From Phytoseiulus persimilis (taxonomy: Eukaryota; Arthropoda; Arachnida; Mesostigmata; Phytoseiidae): a stretch of DNA of 64,000 nucleotides. Position 1 is the stretch's first letter, and every line of letters starts with the position of its first letter. The notes under the pieces were generated by a model. The model was given only the letters and a program-made list of their open reading frames with translations. It was not told the origin of the DNA and searched no databases. Position numbers and translations under genes: made by a program. Location of the stretch: assembly GCA_037576195.1 (NCBI GenBank), contig CM075101.1, positions 33,480,001 to 33,544,000 of the forward strand, given 5' to 3'. Below are positions 37,001-52,000 of the stretch, piece by piece.

Positions 37001-40000
37001 GCCGCAATGATCGCTCCCGTAATAAACCCGACAGTTTGCCCCCCAGTGATAGGAAGTATGAATGACGTGAACATCGGCAATGTGGCCGCGGAACAAGATC
37101 TGATTCGGGCCTGGGTTCGGCTGTGCGGGCCATCATCGGATTGGCCCTCCGATCCACAGATGATGCCCCATTGTACAGCGCCGTAATTGCTCGGACTCCA
37201 TCTAGGACGAAGGTTCCGCGCTCGGTCAGTTGGTTGTACAGCGCTCCTTCGACTCTGTCGCCGTCTGTCTTCTCGTTTCGACCACTTTCACCGCGCGGGC
37301 AGAAACTCTTCGCCCGCAGCTGGAGCTGAGCCTCAAGGCCGCCAAAGCGGCGGGTGTCAAGTCTCCATATCCAGAGTTAAGTGAGCTCGAGTGCGGGCTC
37401 GCGTGCGCTCCTCCGTGTTACCAGCGGGACATGCTTCACGGATCGAGCTGAAGAGACAGCCGGGGAATCGGCTAGAGAGCAACTTTTCGGTTCAGCTGGT
37501 TTGGTTGTTCTTCTTCATTCCCATCTGTCGCTGGGAAGGGAATTATCGGTCCGCCCGCTAAGATTCAGTTATCCGCCCGAGCTATCTTGAGGGAAATCAG
37601 CGATCTTCTGGTGAATATTCGCTCGTGTCAGCTTGTTTTGACGTGGAGAACGGCGAGAAAATGAGATAGCGTCTCACAGAGTTCTCGATTGACATTGAAA
37701 CGCCCAAGAACTGTTCATGTTCCCTGAGCGCTACCCGCACATTTCGGGCTCGTCGGCGAACCGATTGACTGACATTGATTTCAGCGAAGCCAGCCGTTCC
37801 CGACTGTGACCACGAGGAATGGCAGGAAGCAAAGCGAATCTTAGAAACAGGGAAACAAAGCACAAAATTCCGCCTGCGGCTGCTTTGCGAGTGACAGACT
37901 GGAGCTTTGCAAAGTGATGTTATTGTGAATTGCATTTGAAGAAACAGCTCAGATGTTTGAGTTTTTACGATAAATGTATCCGTCTCGAACGTGCGTCCGG
38001 TCGTGGTGCCACTGCTTATTGGCGGATTTCGGTTTCTTGGATTGATGTGACGCCGGGTTAATGAGGAAGTTTGAGAGTGGTTGAGTCTCCCAAATAGAGC
38101 CACTCTGTGCGGCCTTTGTGTGGCTTCTGAACAAAGGTCCCTCGTGGAAGGGGAACAGGACTTCTAGGAAGATGAGAGCGTCGTTAATAGCGAGATATTT
38201 AACGCCCTTGGAACCACGCTTTTGTGGAGTGCACTCTTTACGCATAAGGGAAACGATTCGAGGGACAATGACTCGCCAAAGAAGCAATGAAGAGCTCGGT
38301 GCCGAATACTACACGAAAACGATACGTAGCTGCTTTCTTCGGGCTAACCTCCGACTTCCGAGCCCTAGTCGAAGTCTCGCTCCAAGCGGGGCTATTGCTG
38401 TTCTCCAACTCCAAAGTACACAGATCAGATCAAGCGGTTCTTTCACCTTGATTTACTGCGTCCAATGTACAGCACATACATCGTCCCTCGCCAGGCTCGT
38501 GGCTTACGGAAATTCGCAAACAAACCGTGTGCGGCGGAACGACTCATTCACATTTTGATGAAGCATGCTGGCCTCAGTGGAGTACTCTAGTGTTGTAAAA
38601 ATGAGGTAAACATGTCAGCGTGAATGACGCTGTTGCACGCAACGGAGCCGTGTACTCGGTTCTCGTCGAGCGACATCTGGAGCTTCGTGAACATTGAGTC
38701 GCTGGTTTCGCTCCATGATAAACACCTCGGCAACGAAGTTCGTCAGCGATGGACTCAGTCGGCTCTCCACAGAAGGGAGTCTGTCCAATTTTCCGATCGT
38801 CGGAAAGGATTCAACGCTCCAAGCTTCGAGGGCGGCTCAAGCGGAAACTGGCGCACCTCTTTTCCAACGGAGAGGGATAGCTGTGGAACGGAGGATGGCG
38901 CTGCAGTAAATCCAATCCCTGTCGGTAGCTCCGGGAGGTTTTTCAAAGCCTCATATTGAGGCTACATCACAACACCGGTCCTCAAAGCAACAGCCTCAGC
39001 TCAACGGAAGCAAAGCTCCGTCTCCTCCAGATTGACCTCAGCCTTCTCAGCGGTGCGTCGAACACGATTCGCAGCTGGACGAGAAATTCAGAGCTTTGAA
39101 GTGTTTGTTCTAGTGAAAAGCTCAACCCACGCGTTCGGCATTATGTCGGTTCCAATCCACGGCAAATTTACGACGGATATACGTCGACTTCCGCCCGTCG
39201 AATGCCAGACCGCTTTGTGGTTTTGGGTGTGTTCCAAGAGTGTTCGGCGCGGAGGCTCGCTGGAGAATGAGCGAATTTGGATATTCCGAGAGCCGTCGGC
39301 CACGATGGAAGTGTCTTCATCGGGGGCGAGGGAGCGATCGACGGACATATTCGAATGTCGGTGTCGTTCAGAACGTCGGAAGGTTTGCCGGCTCATTGCG
39401 TTTTTCAAATGACGTCGCGACGCGCGTGGCACGAGAAAAAGAATGGGCCCTGCGCGTTCACCTTTTCTTCATCGATCTTTCCCAGTCTAGAAGATAAAGG
39501 CCTCGCTGGGTTCTCGCCTTGGATATATATGTGTATAGACTCGAAGCGCCGCTGTCCAAGGGAGCATGATGGGGCGATTTACGTCAAGCATCTCAAACAC
39601 ACTTTCTAAACCGAATTGGAGATGAAGTGCGTGGGCGCTGAAGTGTGCGAGAATTCGATGCTGGCATTCTGCTCTTCATTTCACTGTTTCGTTTCTGGAA
39701 TCCCACAGCAGCGAGTTCCGAACCGGACGAGGACGACAGGGGTTCGAGCTTGCGAGACCTACCCTGCGCAAATCGGCGGCCGCTGACTTCGGAAGCGGCG
39801 CGTGACTCATGGTGACTTTTCGACGCTTGAATTCTCATTCTGCTTACTCGGTTTCGATCATGGTAAGCTCTACCAAGACATCGATAGATCCAATCAAGTT
39901 GCAGAACCAAGGTTTCGCGCCTGAATTCGGAGTGGGTACATTTGAACGTTGGTCCTCTGACGAACTTCGATCAACGTTCGCTCTAACAATTTGAATCTTG

Positions 40001-43000
40001 CCAAAGGAGCACCAGCTTGACATTTGCGTGCTCTGTGTTTCCTCTTTGGCATGTATAATCATTCTCGAAAATATTCCCTCACATAGCTCGCAGTCCTTCT
40101 CTGACAAAGGATTTACGCTGAGAAGGCACAAGGCCTAGCTCACATGATCTACCCCTCGTAGCACAATCCATTCATGAAAAAGCTTCCGGGTTACAGTCAG
40201 CGTGTAGAGCGACACCTTCTGGCTCATCTCGCAGCCGTCACTCCGGAACCGATCGCTCTTACGATACTCCGCCATCAGATCTTGCCGATGATCGATTGAA
40301 GACTATGACCTGTTGCAGTTTGTAACGATGAGAGCGCGGGAAGCTCCGGGGCGAAAGGAGTGCCGGAAGGGAGTCACTGACCAACTGGCTGTCCATCTAC
40401 GGTGGCAGAGCATTGAATAGCGGGATTCCGCGGTATTGAACTTAACAATTTTCGGCTCTCGCTGCACAACAATAACATTGCTCCGCCCCACCTAATGGGT
40501 CCCTGTCTCTCAGGATGTGCCGGCTCTACGAGTGCGTCACAGCTCACTATCGACTCACCATACGGTCAGTCGCTTACACACAAAGTGACTGCGAAACGGC
40601 GGCAGCATGTTGGTCGTTCTTTGTCTGCAAGCGATTCCCGATATGGGTGAATGGAAAGTTTGAGGTCCGATATCTCTCAATCTCCCAATGCCACTTCCGC
40701 GGAGGCTTGAAGAGCTGGACGTTCTGAATTCCTCGAAGGTGAGGGAATGGGGAGGTTCCGACAGGGAGCTGCTACGGCCGCTCTCGAGGACGTCCGATTT
40801 CGAAATGGGTCTCCGTAAGAGCGGAGGCGGTTTCCAAATTGCGTGAAGCGCCCTCCAAGCTGCCCGCGAGAATTTTTGATGGCACAACGCGAGGTGACTG
40901 CGGGAAGGATCCCCCACCCGAGTGCCGGCATCCTAGTTTACCTGACTGGGTTTGAGGTCATCACCAGTTCGTGACCAATGAGCTGCTGTGAGCATGCAAC
41001 ACGGCACTAGCAACACCCGCCGCCGTGACTTGTTACTTCGGACATGCCTGATGGCTTATGATGTCAGCGAAGTGAACAAGAACTGAGAGTGAAGGCCACG
41101 GTCGCGTTTAATTCTTTCGGCAACCCGGCTGGCCTCACCCTGAAGCCGACCACTCCACTTGCTCGGTCAGCTAATAAAGCTCGTGAATTCTATCGTTGGG
41201 AGCCCTGTTCCGCTGGCTCGGGCAGCACGTCGTAAACAGAGTTCAGCCTCATGTGACGAGCCAGCTGAACCGCTCTCAGTAAATGCAACTCAGGAAAGAC
41301 CCAATGTCGGAGCCTGCTCGCACCTCAACCTCCGAGATGATACAGGCTGTGCGTTTCTGTTGCAGCGAGCAGATCGTATAACTCTTCACGGCAGTGTCAA
41401 TTAACGCTCATCCGCGAACTACGGAAGGGAAAAACAGTGGCTCTTCGAGGGCTGGGATCAAATTTATGCAAAAAGTTCACGCGCACGTCTCCTGTACGTT
41501 GTTCCATGTACCCCGCTCATTGCCGTCAGAGTTCACGAAGCGGAAATGCTCCGACCTTGACAGTGCTGTGGTCGAGGGAGTCAGCTCGACACCTGATAAC
41601 GCCGCGGCGAGTTCTCGGGACTCGGAATCGAGCTAGTCATGCGGTGCCGGCACCGAATATTGAATCATCGTGCGGGCACTGGAGTCTACGCGGAATAGCG
41701 CACAACGAGCCTCGTGAATGCCATTTCTCGACTTGATCAGGAGTTCATCTGCTGACTAACAAAAGCCGGTCGCTATGTGCAGAGGGAAATTCACACTGGA
41801 GCGACAATATATGGGCGCTTCATGGAATGGATTCTGTTCATTACTGCTGCTGGGATTCGAGCTGCTCATTCAATTGAAACATTGCTTCCGACACGATATC
41901 CAACGATATTGCCTTGAACGGCGTTAAACCCTCTAAGGCAGATACTGGCAGTGAGATGGCGCACGAATCGAACTTCGGCAGGGCCTGCCGAGAACGGGAG
42001 AGTTTTCCTCGCTTTCATTTTGGAACAGTAAATACCGAAGCAGACGCATGCCATGAAAATCTTACGAGACAGTCACAAATGAATAAAATATTTATTAGGC
42101 TTGTAAAAGAACTTCCAACAGCATTCAAGACTCTTCGATGAGTTGTCCGCTCTTTCGAATGCGGAGTGTCACTCAAAGTCGTGTTCTTCAACAACGACAA
42201 ACTCGGAGCCATTGGCATCCTGACATCTACGATGTCGATCGTCCATACATTCATTTGAAATTCAGTCCGGCCCAACTTCGCCTGTAACCTACATCGATTC
42301 ACTTAAGGTGACGTCTGCCGCTAGGATGTAAGCCGAGTAACGTGGCAATTCATATTCAGGGGAATGACAAATTCGAAACTTGGCTTAGACGTTGAGAACG
42401 GGCTGCGGTGGATTTTACTGTTGAAACAACCGGACGAAACCCCAAAATTTGGTCTGCAACACAAAGGTTCATTGGAACGCACGATTAGGAGAACGGCGAT
42501 GAGTCTTGATGGCCCGACTGTCTCCCCGTCCTCTCCTCGCGTGTAGATTCCGCAGGAAAAAAGAGAGCCTTGATCCGCTCGCCACGGAGGCCGGGGCTGC
42601 GATGAATCAAGAAGCAGGCGGTATGAAGCCATGAAGGGGAGCAAGTTTTCCTTCATACGCGCCGCTAGCCAAAATCTATTAGTTTTCATTGTCGCGATGT
42701 TGAACCGACGTGTTCCTCCGTGCGAGACGCGTGTGAGACGATCCACACAATTTACAAAGGGCATCTCATCAGCCTCCTTTTCCGGCTGCGGAACCCGCCT
42801 CGCAAGTTTTCAGGACCTGCAAATTTTGCTAGCGTCACGAGGACCAAGTCTCAAACTGAGTCTTTCGGAATCGACTTTCGTGTGATGTCAAGTTATCGGA
42901 GGACTGCCTTCCTTCCTAGATGAAATACCGAATTGATATGGGAACGAGTACCGGAAGCGTTCAAGTTTGTGGTCTGATCGCGTTCCGATGAGTCATGCTC

Positions 43001-45373
43001 TGGACCTCTAGTAAAGAAGTTTGGGGACTTCGATAGGAGAGTATCGGAGCTCGCGACGAAGCTCCATGGTCCAACGCAAATCGTGGTGTCTGCCAGTGTC
43101 AATTCCATGAGTAAGAAAAACAGCAGCGCTCTTGCGTTGGTGGTGGGGGATCATCAGAATGCGAATGCTTTTAGCGAGCTGCGAAAGTCTGAGCCCGACG
43201 GGCCATTGCCGCCACCCGTTCTATACAAAGGGGCCGTCGAAAGGGGTTTTTCTGTCCAACGGCGAAACGCGTATCGATTGCATCGGGATGCCGCAAGGAA
43301 ACCTCACTGGTGTCTCCCTTCCAGCCGGGTTTTATTCGGTTGCCGTTATCCCTGAGGTGACGCAACACGGTGCCCAACTATGCGGGTCGTTCGTAACAAT
43401 CCTCAACTGGACAAATTCAGCGGTTCTGCCCAGGTCCCGCCGCTCCTCATGCTCCGCTGCATCGTGCTGAAAGCGAACCTCTGATGCAGAAATCACCCAT
43501 CTTCATGCCTAACAAGGTTGGCTGGGCAGAAGGCGCTGGAAAATGTCGGAAAACTTCTCCGAGGACGTGCGCCTAACGAGGACAAGCCATCATGATCATA
43601 TCACTGTGCCACAAAAACCGAGTACCACGAGAACCTGTTAACCCGAATCAACCTTGAGGTAGCTGTGAGCAAGGGGAACTTCTATGCGAGGCGTCGATGC
43701 GTCGCTTTGTACAAGTTGTGACACCTGTGCGAACCGCCAGGAGAGGAGGGAACGGGTTATTGTGCGAGGATTCAATATGTCGGGATCCTCAGAGACAGAG
43801 AGAAATCGCCCAGATCACGCGGGAGCTGCGCTCAAAAAGGAGGCATGCGAACTGTGACGCGCCGATCGACCTTTTTTCTTTCGTTTTTTTTTTCGCGGGG
43901 AGCAGGAAGAAAACTGCGTGATGCAGACCGAGCCACAGTCCCGCTCGGCACTGTGAGAGTTGCACACCCACTAAAACCCTAGTGTCTTCCCAACCTGCAC
44001 TTTTTGGGTGGAGGTCCGCCACCCATGGCCGGAACCAACACAGTTACGCGGGGATTACTTCGTTACCATGGGAGCGGGAGTCAAGATTCTCTGCTCCTTA
44101 TAGCTACTCTAATCCAGGCTACCTCCGATGTTGTCTGCCTGAAGTGTCATGTACGCCCTTGACCAAACGTGTCGTGTCACATACTTACAGATGTCCTTCC
44201 ATAAGATGCGCGTACTGTGTGATGGTTCCTACAGATACTGTCTCCAAGTCGAATACCGCTTCCGTCATCCAATTCAATCGATCCAAATAATGCTGCCCCG
44301 AAGTCCAACACGCTCTTGACTCGACAACATGCGCTCAACCTAGGTTCATGGTGACCTTCATGTCAATCCTTCAGTACGAGGCTGATCGTGTTCTCTTCCG
44401 AACTCGCTGGGACAATAGTGTGGGAACGGGATTCAGCGGGATCAGCGTGATTCAGCGCTTGCTCCGCACGATCAGCGTGTTTCAGTCCGCGAAGTTCCCT
44501 TGGCAGATATTGTCTACGAGCGCCACATCGGGGAGCGCGATCTCTAGGCAATCGAACTATGTCTTAGAGAGCAAGAATATAAGAGGAATTGAGCTCTCGA
44601 ACACACTTTAGCGGACCTCGGTTACGAATTCATCACAGATCCTAGCAGACCAACGTTCGAAGGGCCCTGAGAAACGTCAGTGATTGATAAATTCTCGATC
44701 AACATCGCCATGATTCTTTCGCTGAGGACTGGTTCCTGCTTGGAAACAAGTAGTCGGCCTTATCTCTGGTAAATTTTCAGTGAATTCGATCGCGACATCC
44801 TATATGGAGCTTCCGACGACGAAATCCTGACCCACCGGAAAAATCTGCTGATTCGTTCTTAGACAATGGCGCTGAATAAGATAGCATCAAGCCATCCGGC
44901 TCGATGCTTTGTCGCGAGTTCCCCTTGCGTACCAATTCCACGAGATTGACGCTCTAGAAGTATGCCCCGTTCAGATCAGCGTTCAATTACCATCTCGAGA
45001 AACCCCATGACTGCTGACCTCCTGTGTTCTCATCTTGCCGCATTTCGTTCCCATACGATTTGAATGCAGATCGTGAAACACTCTCGCGAATCGCGGAGCA
45101 TCGACGCCTCGCATAGAAGCTTCCCTTCATCGGAACGAGTTCTGAAGACCTTCGCGGGGGCTCGAATGCAGATCTCGGTGATTCTAAAGCATACCCTTGG
45201 TAGATCCACGGAGAAGATGTCGATCCTAAAGCCACTCTCTTCCACTTTCGCACTTCGATCGCCCTCCTGCAGATCCTCAGCGGACCACACCCGTGGGAAC
45301 GTTTCGCGCAAGGATCACCGTCGTCGAGACTAGACATGAGTTTGCGTAGTCCGGGGTACGAGCCGTACCGCAG

Positions 45374-45407
45374 GTACGCAAAGTACGGAATGTACGCAAA
45401 GTACGGA
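45374..45407. repeat. Two 16-bp GTAC-rich direct repeats
   Basis: GTACGCAAAGTACGGA occurs twice, 18 bp apart, next to further GTAC and GTACC/GGTAC elements from 45356. Each unit itself has GTAC at both sides, so the patch is also locally palindromic. Confidence 0.8.
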
Positions 45408-48342
45408 GAATATAATTCGGCATCTAATCTCGCAGTAGTGGACGTACTGAGAGTAGAGAACCCTCAGAGGGCACGGGAAGTCTAGATATTGTGCAGGGTT
45501 CTCCACAACTCCAGCGCTCAAAATCGCCAAATCGCTTCCATGGAGGCAGAAATTCGAGATTGTCATCGGATTCCGGTGGGAATTCGTGCCGAGCGGCAAA
45601 AAGCCACACTGTGAGCCAACGCGAGCTACCTCGAGACAATCAGGATGTACACGAAGCTCTTCTCGACCGCGACGAATATGAGCGACATGCGTGGTCGTGT
45701 TCTCCGCAGAAGATAATCAAACTTCACTCAGAGGGCTTCGACACTCACTCGGTTCCAGGCATTTTCCGAGACGTGGAAGAATGGTTGACCGCGAGCGAAA
45801 CATACATTCCACTTTGTAGACTTGAACTCCGTGGTTCACTCCAGATATCTTTGGAACAGGTATCAAACACGGAAGACAAACACAAAGTTCAAATCCCAAG
45901 CCACGATACGAATTTCGTGGACTCGAAGACCAGTAGTAATTTTTCGAGCGGACGAACAAACGCTTGAATATAACCTCGCTCCACAAAATAGGCCAACTAC
46001 GAAAAGATGACGCCGTCCCTGTGTACCAACGGCTGTCGCCTCACAATAAACTTGACGAAGTATTGATGAACGCAATCTTTCTCTCGGCGGCCTGTCTCGG
46101 CAACAGTTTTTTTTTCCCGCCACCAGGCTCGTTCTCCTTGCTCCCTCTCGACGACATTTTTCAATCGGAATTGGCAGCCTACAACAATGGACGGAGCAGG
46201 CGCCTCTTCAGATGAAGCTCGCAGCGGAGCGCGGTCGAACGTGGCCAGAAATTGCTTTGCTCCAAAGTGCTGCCAATTCTCCTGTGTCCTGCTCCTCCTA
46301 AGGCGGGAACGCTTGACCTGGGCACTCTCAAGGCAGAATATTGAGAGCCATCGTCTATCGGGAAATCTCTCAACGGCATCTTTAATCAGTCGCCAAAGCT
46401 CGATGGTCAGAGTGCTCAGTATTCAACCCGTGGCCAGCTGTGTCGTTACTTGAAGGTCGTGGTCCTTGTTGCTGATTTGGCTCATGCTGTACATGGTTCG
46501 GGTGTCCAACCCTGAGGTCGGAGCGAATGCTAAAAACTGCTCATCGTAGTCTACGTGCTGATTTTCCGCTAGACTTTCAGGGGAGAATCGCACAGAAAAC
46601 CATCCGAGTCCAACATCCGCTTTTGGAGTGAGGTTTCAAGTGGACAGCACGCCTATGGAAGTCCACCTATGAAAGTTGCTTGGATGGCGTATCTTGGATG
46701 TCAAAAACCTCCCCGTTAAAATGGAGAGTCGGAACACGTCCCGTTTCTCGCGATACTCCAAGGGAGCGAAGACAGGTGGGCGACGATAGCACACCAAGAA
46801 TCCTGAGAGCGCTCTCCCCATATGTGGTGGAAGCACTCCGAAAGACGGGATCCGGCAACACTTGGGAAAACCCCGTCTCGAATCAATCAGATTTTCCTGA
46901 GTTTTTTCTCTTCCTAAAATCGGGAGTTCCTGCTTTCCCGATAGAAGTGTTCTTCTGGGAGGGAACGAATCTTCCAAATTGACCGATAATCCGAAGCGCT
47001 TATGTGAGGACGGTGATCAGAATGCAGCTCATCCGATCAGTCCAAGCGAGTGGAATAGCGGGAATCCGGGCTTTGATGGAATCTGATGCGGATGAAGCTG
47101 AACGAGCTTGCTGGCGTTCAACGAAGCCCGGAGGCGTGAGGATGGAATAAAATGAGAACTCTTCAGGCTTGACGAGCCGAGGTCGTTCGAGTCGATTGTC
47201 GAACCAGTTTCGAGGCAGCAGATCCGTACTCATGAGGAATGATCTTGCGGATGATCACCACTTCTGCGAAATTCGAAAGCCAGGCCGGGATGACGGCACG
47301 CACAAATACCCCTAACGGTTCATTAGGCAGACGAAGCTTTCGAACGTCATGGCACACGAGAAGAGAAACGTTGTCGAACGAGAGATAATCAGATTATTTC
47401 AGGCGCAGACACTGACAAACTGGTTCTTCTCAGGAGTTTTCGCGGACGGAGAAGGAATTTTTCTCCTCGTGCTCTTCAACAGTGCCGTGATACCCACGCG
47501 CCCCGAATTCTCTCAATCCGGAGTAGAGCTTTCGTTTCAATGGGCTTCTCATCGCTCGACGAGAGATTGGCTCCCGCTAGGCAAGTCATATCACCTCGAA
47601 AACTACCTCCATCGTAGACGGTCATCGTAGAGTCCCCGTTTCCCGTATCCAACGTTCGCGGACACGACGGCAGGGGTTCTGATATCGGTGATCGGCTGTA
47701 GTTGGGGAAGGATTCAGAATATTTATGAGAGTTCGCAGTCAAATCGTATTGTCAAACCCTTCAAAAACAGGCCCGTTTCAAATCGGAGGTCGTTGAGAAG
47801 AACGAAACTCGTTCAAAACGGAATACGTGGAGGCTGTCTCGGCACATGAATATGGTCCCTACTGGGAGTTCGGGTCCGTAACAAGCCTCGCCTGGCAGCG
47901 GTGATTTCTCGAACGCGGTGTTCAAAACTGCGGGGCACAGCGCCGCATCCGAGTTTTGCAATCACCCAGAGCATCACGAAAAGGCCATAAAGACATTCGA
48001 TTGGTTTCAAGAAAGACCTATGTTTCAATGATAACGCAATAGCTTGACTCCGTTACGACGACCCAGAAAATGGGATAGGTGGGACAAACTAATGAACAGA
48101 TCTATCGAGGGAAAACCAGCTCGAGTGAAGTCGGCTCTGGTTGTGCGCATTGTCGAAGTTTTGATCTGTAAGGGCATCGACGGTAATCGAGCCCAGTTGC
48201 GAAATAGAGAACGAATAATCGATGACCGTCGGTCCAAAAGTCTATTCCTTTGTCCACGCCGGACGTTCGGCTGGCACCCTGATGTGGCGAATCTTCCCGC
48301 ATCGGCTTATTCGGAAATATGAGGACTGCGGACGAGGGGAAC

Positions 48343-48357
48343 GGGGGGGGGGCGGGA
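48343..48357. other. G10 tract
   Basis: Ten G residues in a row are followed by C and GGG; GGGG occurs just upstream. This is a likely indel-prone site in sequencing and a candidate quadruplex. Confidence 0.8.
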
Positions 48358-49007
48358 CTGCGAACGATGATCTCGAACAACGAGGACTACGACTGATTGC
48401 GTCAACGACTTCCGCCTCGACGTTTCAACCGAACGCCCCTACGGGGAATACGGGGGAGGAATCACAAAGATGAACGCGCCCTAACTCTTTGTCTCCCGCC
48501 AATCATTGAGGCTTGTATGAAGGCATTGTTCCTTGGGCGTTCATCTTTCGTCACTATTGCTCCGTTGACCTCCTGACTGCACTGCCCGCTCGGAGGTCAC
48601 ATTGTACGAGTGGGAGAAGGAGGACCCACGACGTCCTCCGCACTTATCTAGCCGGCGCTGGGCTAGCCATGCTGATGACGGCTACGAGGACGATGATTTA
48701 TCGAGATTATTGCATTTTGTCACTGGACAGCGAGCGCCCCGTCGAGAAAAACCAAATGAGGAGACCGGGGAGGAGGTGTGAATGAAGGCCGAACTCAAAG
48801 CAGAACGGGGGGATCGGGACGACCTTCCCGCCAGGACATCGTACCGGTTGGCGGGAGGACGCTCCGATGGACAAGCCAGGTCAATGAATAATTTCTCTCT
48901 CCGCCTAAATCTCTTGTTTCGAGAACGGCGAATTAACGGAGCAATGACTTCGGGCTGCAGAGATGGAAATCTCATTCATGACGACGATGACTTACATCGT
49001 TCAGGAC

Positions 49008-49047
49008 GTCGACGCCGCGGCGGCAGCCTCCATTCAGCGGCGTCGAC
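49008..49047. other. Perfect 11-bp inverted repeat
   Basis: GTCGACGCCGC (49008-49018) and GCGGCGTCGAC (49037-49047) are exact reverse complements with an 18-base spacer, giving a very GC-rich hairpin. No T-tract or gene end is next to it, so a bacterial-style terminator is not suggested. Confidence 0.75.
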
Positions 49048-52000
49048 AGTTAAGGCAAGGAATCATACGGAACGACGATCTAAGATTCTCTCGCTTTCCT
49101 GGACGCTGTTGCATCAGATCGTTCATTTTCCGAGCCCATTTATGATTCATTCCTCTGTGCACCTTTCGAACCTCGTACTTTCGGAGTCAAAAGACGATGT
49201 TGTGCATCGCCCAGATCCTTGTCCCCGTGATTACTCCAAGAATAGGATATTACTATGAGGTTCTCCAAACTCGCGAAGTCATTTCTTGCCGAAAAGCTCT
49301 TTTCAAAAAGTTTCGAAGCCGACTAAGACCTGCAGTATACCTGGAGTTAAGCCCGCCCCTCCCAAGTGAACATGAGGCGTTGTGTTCGCTGAATCCAGGT
49401 TCTAAGCAGCTTTCAACGAATATACATAGTCGTCCCGCGCGACGGAGGCTGCAGGGTGTTCGCCCAACAGAATATTCCGGCCGTTCTCCCCTATCCTTGG
49501 CCGAGCTTGCGCGGAATGAGACTCCAATGAATTGTGTGGAGTGAGCTGAATCTTGAGTTGGTGGGTGCTTTTGGAGAAAGTTATAAACCCTGAGTTTGCT
49601 GACAAGGACCCGAAGAGCGAATACATCTGACGCGTCCGGAACACGTTCTAAGCTTTCGGAATAAGAGATCGATGTATAACGTATTCCATTGGTTTGTTCG
49701 CTCTCAGCAATTCATAACTCAACCCGAGCGGAAAAGTCTTTTTCGATGAAGCTCCAATCGGACCTCAGCCTTGAGCTCCATCATGAGCCGCTTTGTGACG
49801 TCATCGCTCAGAGCCACTCGACTCTTTGTCGACCCAGACCACAACCCTCACCCGTTACACCGAGCAAGCTCATCGAAATCTCTTCTCATCAGAAGCTTTC
49901 TCTCGGAGTTAGTGGAGGAAAACGTGTGGATACGACCAACGAGGAACTATAAACAGGCCAACATTCGAGAGAAACAGAGCGAATTAATAAGTTTTTCGAG
50001 AAAAAAAAAACACAAGAGCGATTCCGACAGGCAGTGACATGCTCGGGGTGGCACGCCCTGGGGCTTCTTCTTGGAGCTGACAGCTTTGACGATGATCCAT
50101 TCATCATCATCAGAGTTCCTAGTGACGAACATCACAAAGTCGAGACAGCTTTTGGAATTTTCAAAAACGGCTCACGAAAGCTTCCGTGTGGCTCGTCGAA
50201 AACGTCTCCTGAATTAAAGAGGGAATAAATCTTGAGAGCTCACAGATACGTGACATAAAGATTTATTGGGCGTTACAAATGAGTTTCAGAGCCTCATTCG
50301 GCCTCGTTCGAATTCACGGTGAGGCCAATCCTCAGGTGATGTGTATCCACTCTGAGTTTCTCCACAGCCAAAGTCTATTCCTCGATTCCGATCGGTTGTT
50401 CCCCAGACACTTTCCGGATCTGTTCTCCCGGAGAGCGCAGCCTCAATTTCCGGGAACACCCTTTCATATCGTACCTGATGCGTAACGAGTCTCTTGGTGA
50501 GCGCGAAAGCGATTTCCCGTTCATCGAACGACTTCATTGACCTCCTCCAACGGAGGAAGAGGGTGACAGCTTCACTTTTTGAACTGGAGTTTCATTCCCC
50601 GCCGTTGAGAGGTCTGATCGAGGCAAACGCATTCCGGATGTCTCCGATATGAGTGGAAGTCCGCATCGTTCGAGAGGAAACGAACAGCTTCCGAGAGCGA
50701 GCACCTACTAGTTTCGAGGACATCCGTCTTGCAATCGTAACGGTTACGATTTCCAGACTAATTCGTCGGAAACGAGGATCGACTACGGTTCAGAAATCAG
50801 GAACGTTCCGATCGGGGAAACTCGGTTCCGTTCAGATCAACGTCACCGAAGCAGAAATATTCCGTGGCTCTGCGAGAATCGGAAGGCCTCGAACTGAATC
50901 CGGGGGACGCTGCGAGTGCGCAGCTTGCCCGTTCGGATCGCGATCACCTCGCACCCTGCTAATCGGCGTAAGCGGCGGAACGCGTTTGTTCGACCTCAAA
51001 ATTCGAATGAACGATTATACCCAGAGCCGTTGTTTGTCTTCCCGCGTTCCAGCCGATCGGGTGGGCCAGCTTGCCTGTGTGCTGTTGACAGGAAGGGTCG
51101 AGTGTGTCAAGTGACGGTCAGAGAAGTGTTGCTCGGATGTTCCCGTCATACGCTGCGATAACCGCATCGTTTATCAATGCTGCTTGAACGTCTTCCGGAA
51201 ACGCCCCTCTTCCTTTCGGTCGCTGAGCCAACTCGAGGTGTTCAATGGAAAACGGGGAGATTAGAGAGACGGGCTCGGGGCCGAGCAGCCGTCGCCCTCG
51301 AGGCACCCACCAAGATTCATCCCGGTTCCGGATGATGTGATGTCGAGACAGCAAATGGATTTTCTCGAAGGCGCAGGAACCCATCCGCGACGAACCGCGG
51401 CGGGGCAAATGGGACGTTCGGACGAATGACGGAGCCGCTGGCAGGCCGGCGTCCTCTGACCAATTTGACCACTTACACCCTCGCTCACTCAAACACTGAC
51501 TGCGTCGCTCTTTCATCTAGCTACGGTCGACGTCTCACTTGGTGTTCAGATTGAGCCAGAGAACGCAGGGTACGAAGCGAACTGTCATCCGCACAATCGC
51601 TACAGGAATCCCATGGGCCATTTTTCCCCGCGAATTCCTGAGCTGCAGTGGTTAAGACGTTTCTCATACATCCCTTCTGTCTCTTCTTCGTCTCCTCCTT
51701 CGCATCCACGTGCTGTCTCTTTTGCGAACCCTCTCCTAAAAAACACGCCTCATCGTCAGCCATCTGCAGGCGTTCATGCTTCGTTCGAGTCCGGAACTTC
51801 CGAGATCAGTCGTCTACCTCCGACGCTCTCTGGCAGCTCGCTCCGACGAGCATATTCCCTTTTTTTGCGCTCTGACGAAATCGCGCGGTCCATTGTTAAG
51901 AGGGAAGTCATACGTCAGATAATGAGACTCGGGCCTCGGGTTTGTCGAAGCGTGGCAATCACGCTAAGCGACTCCCTCTTACTCGAATCTCTTGTTGCGA

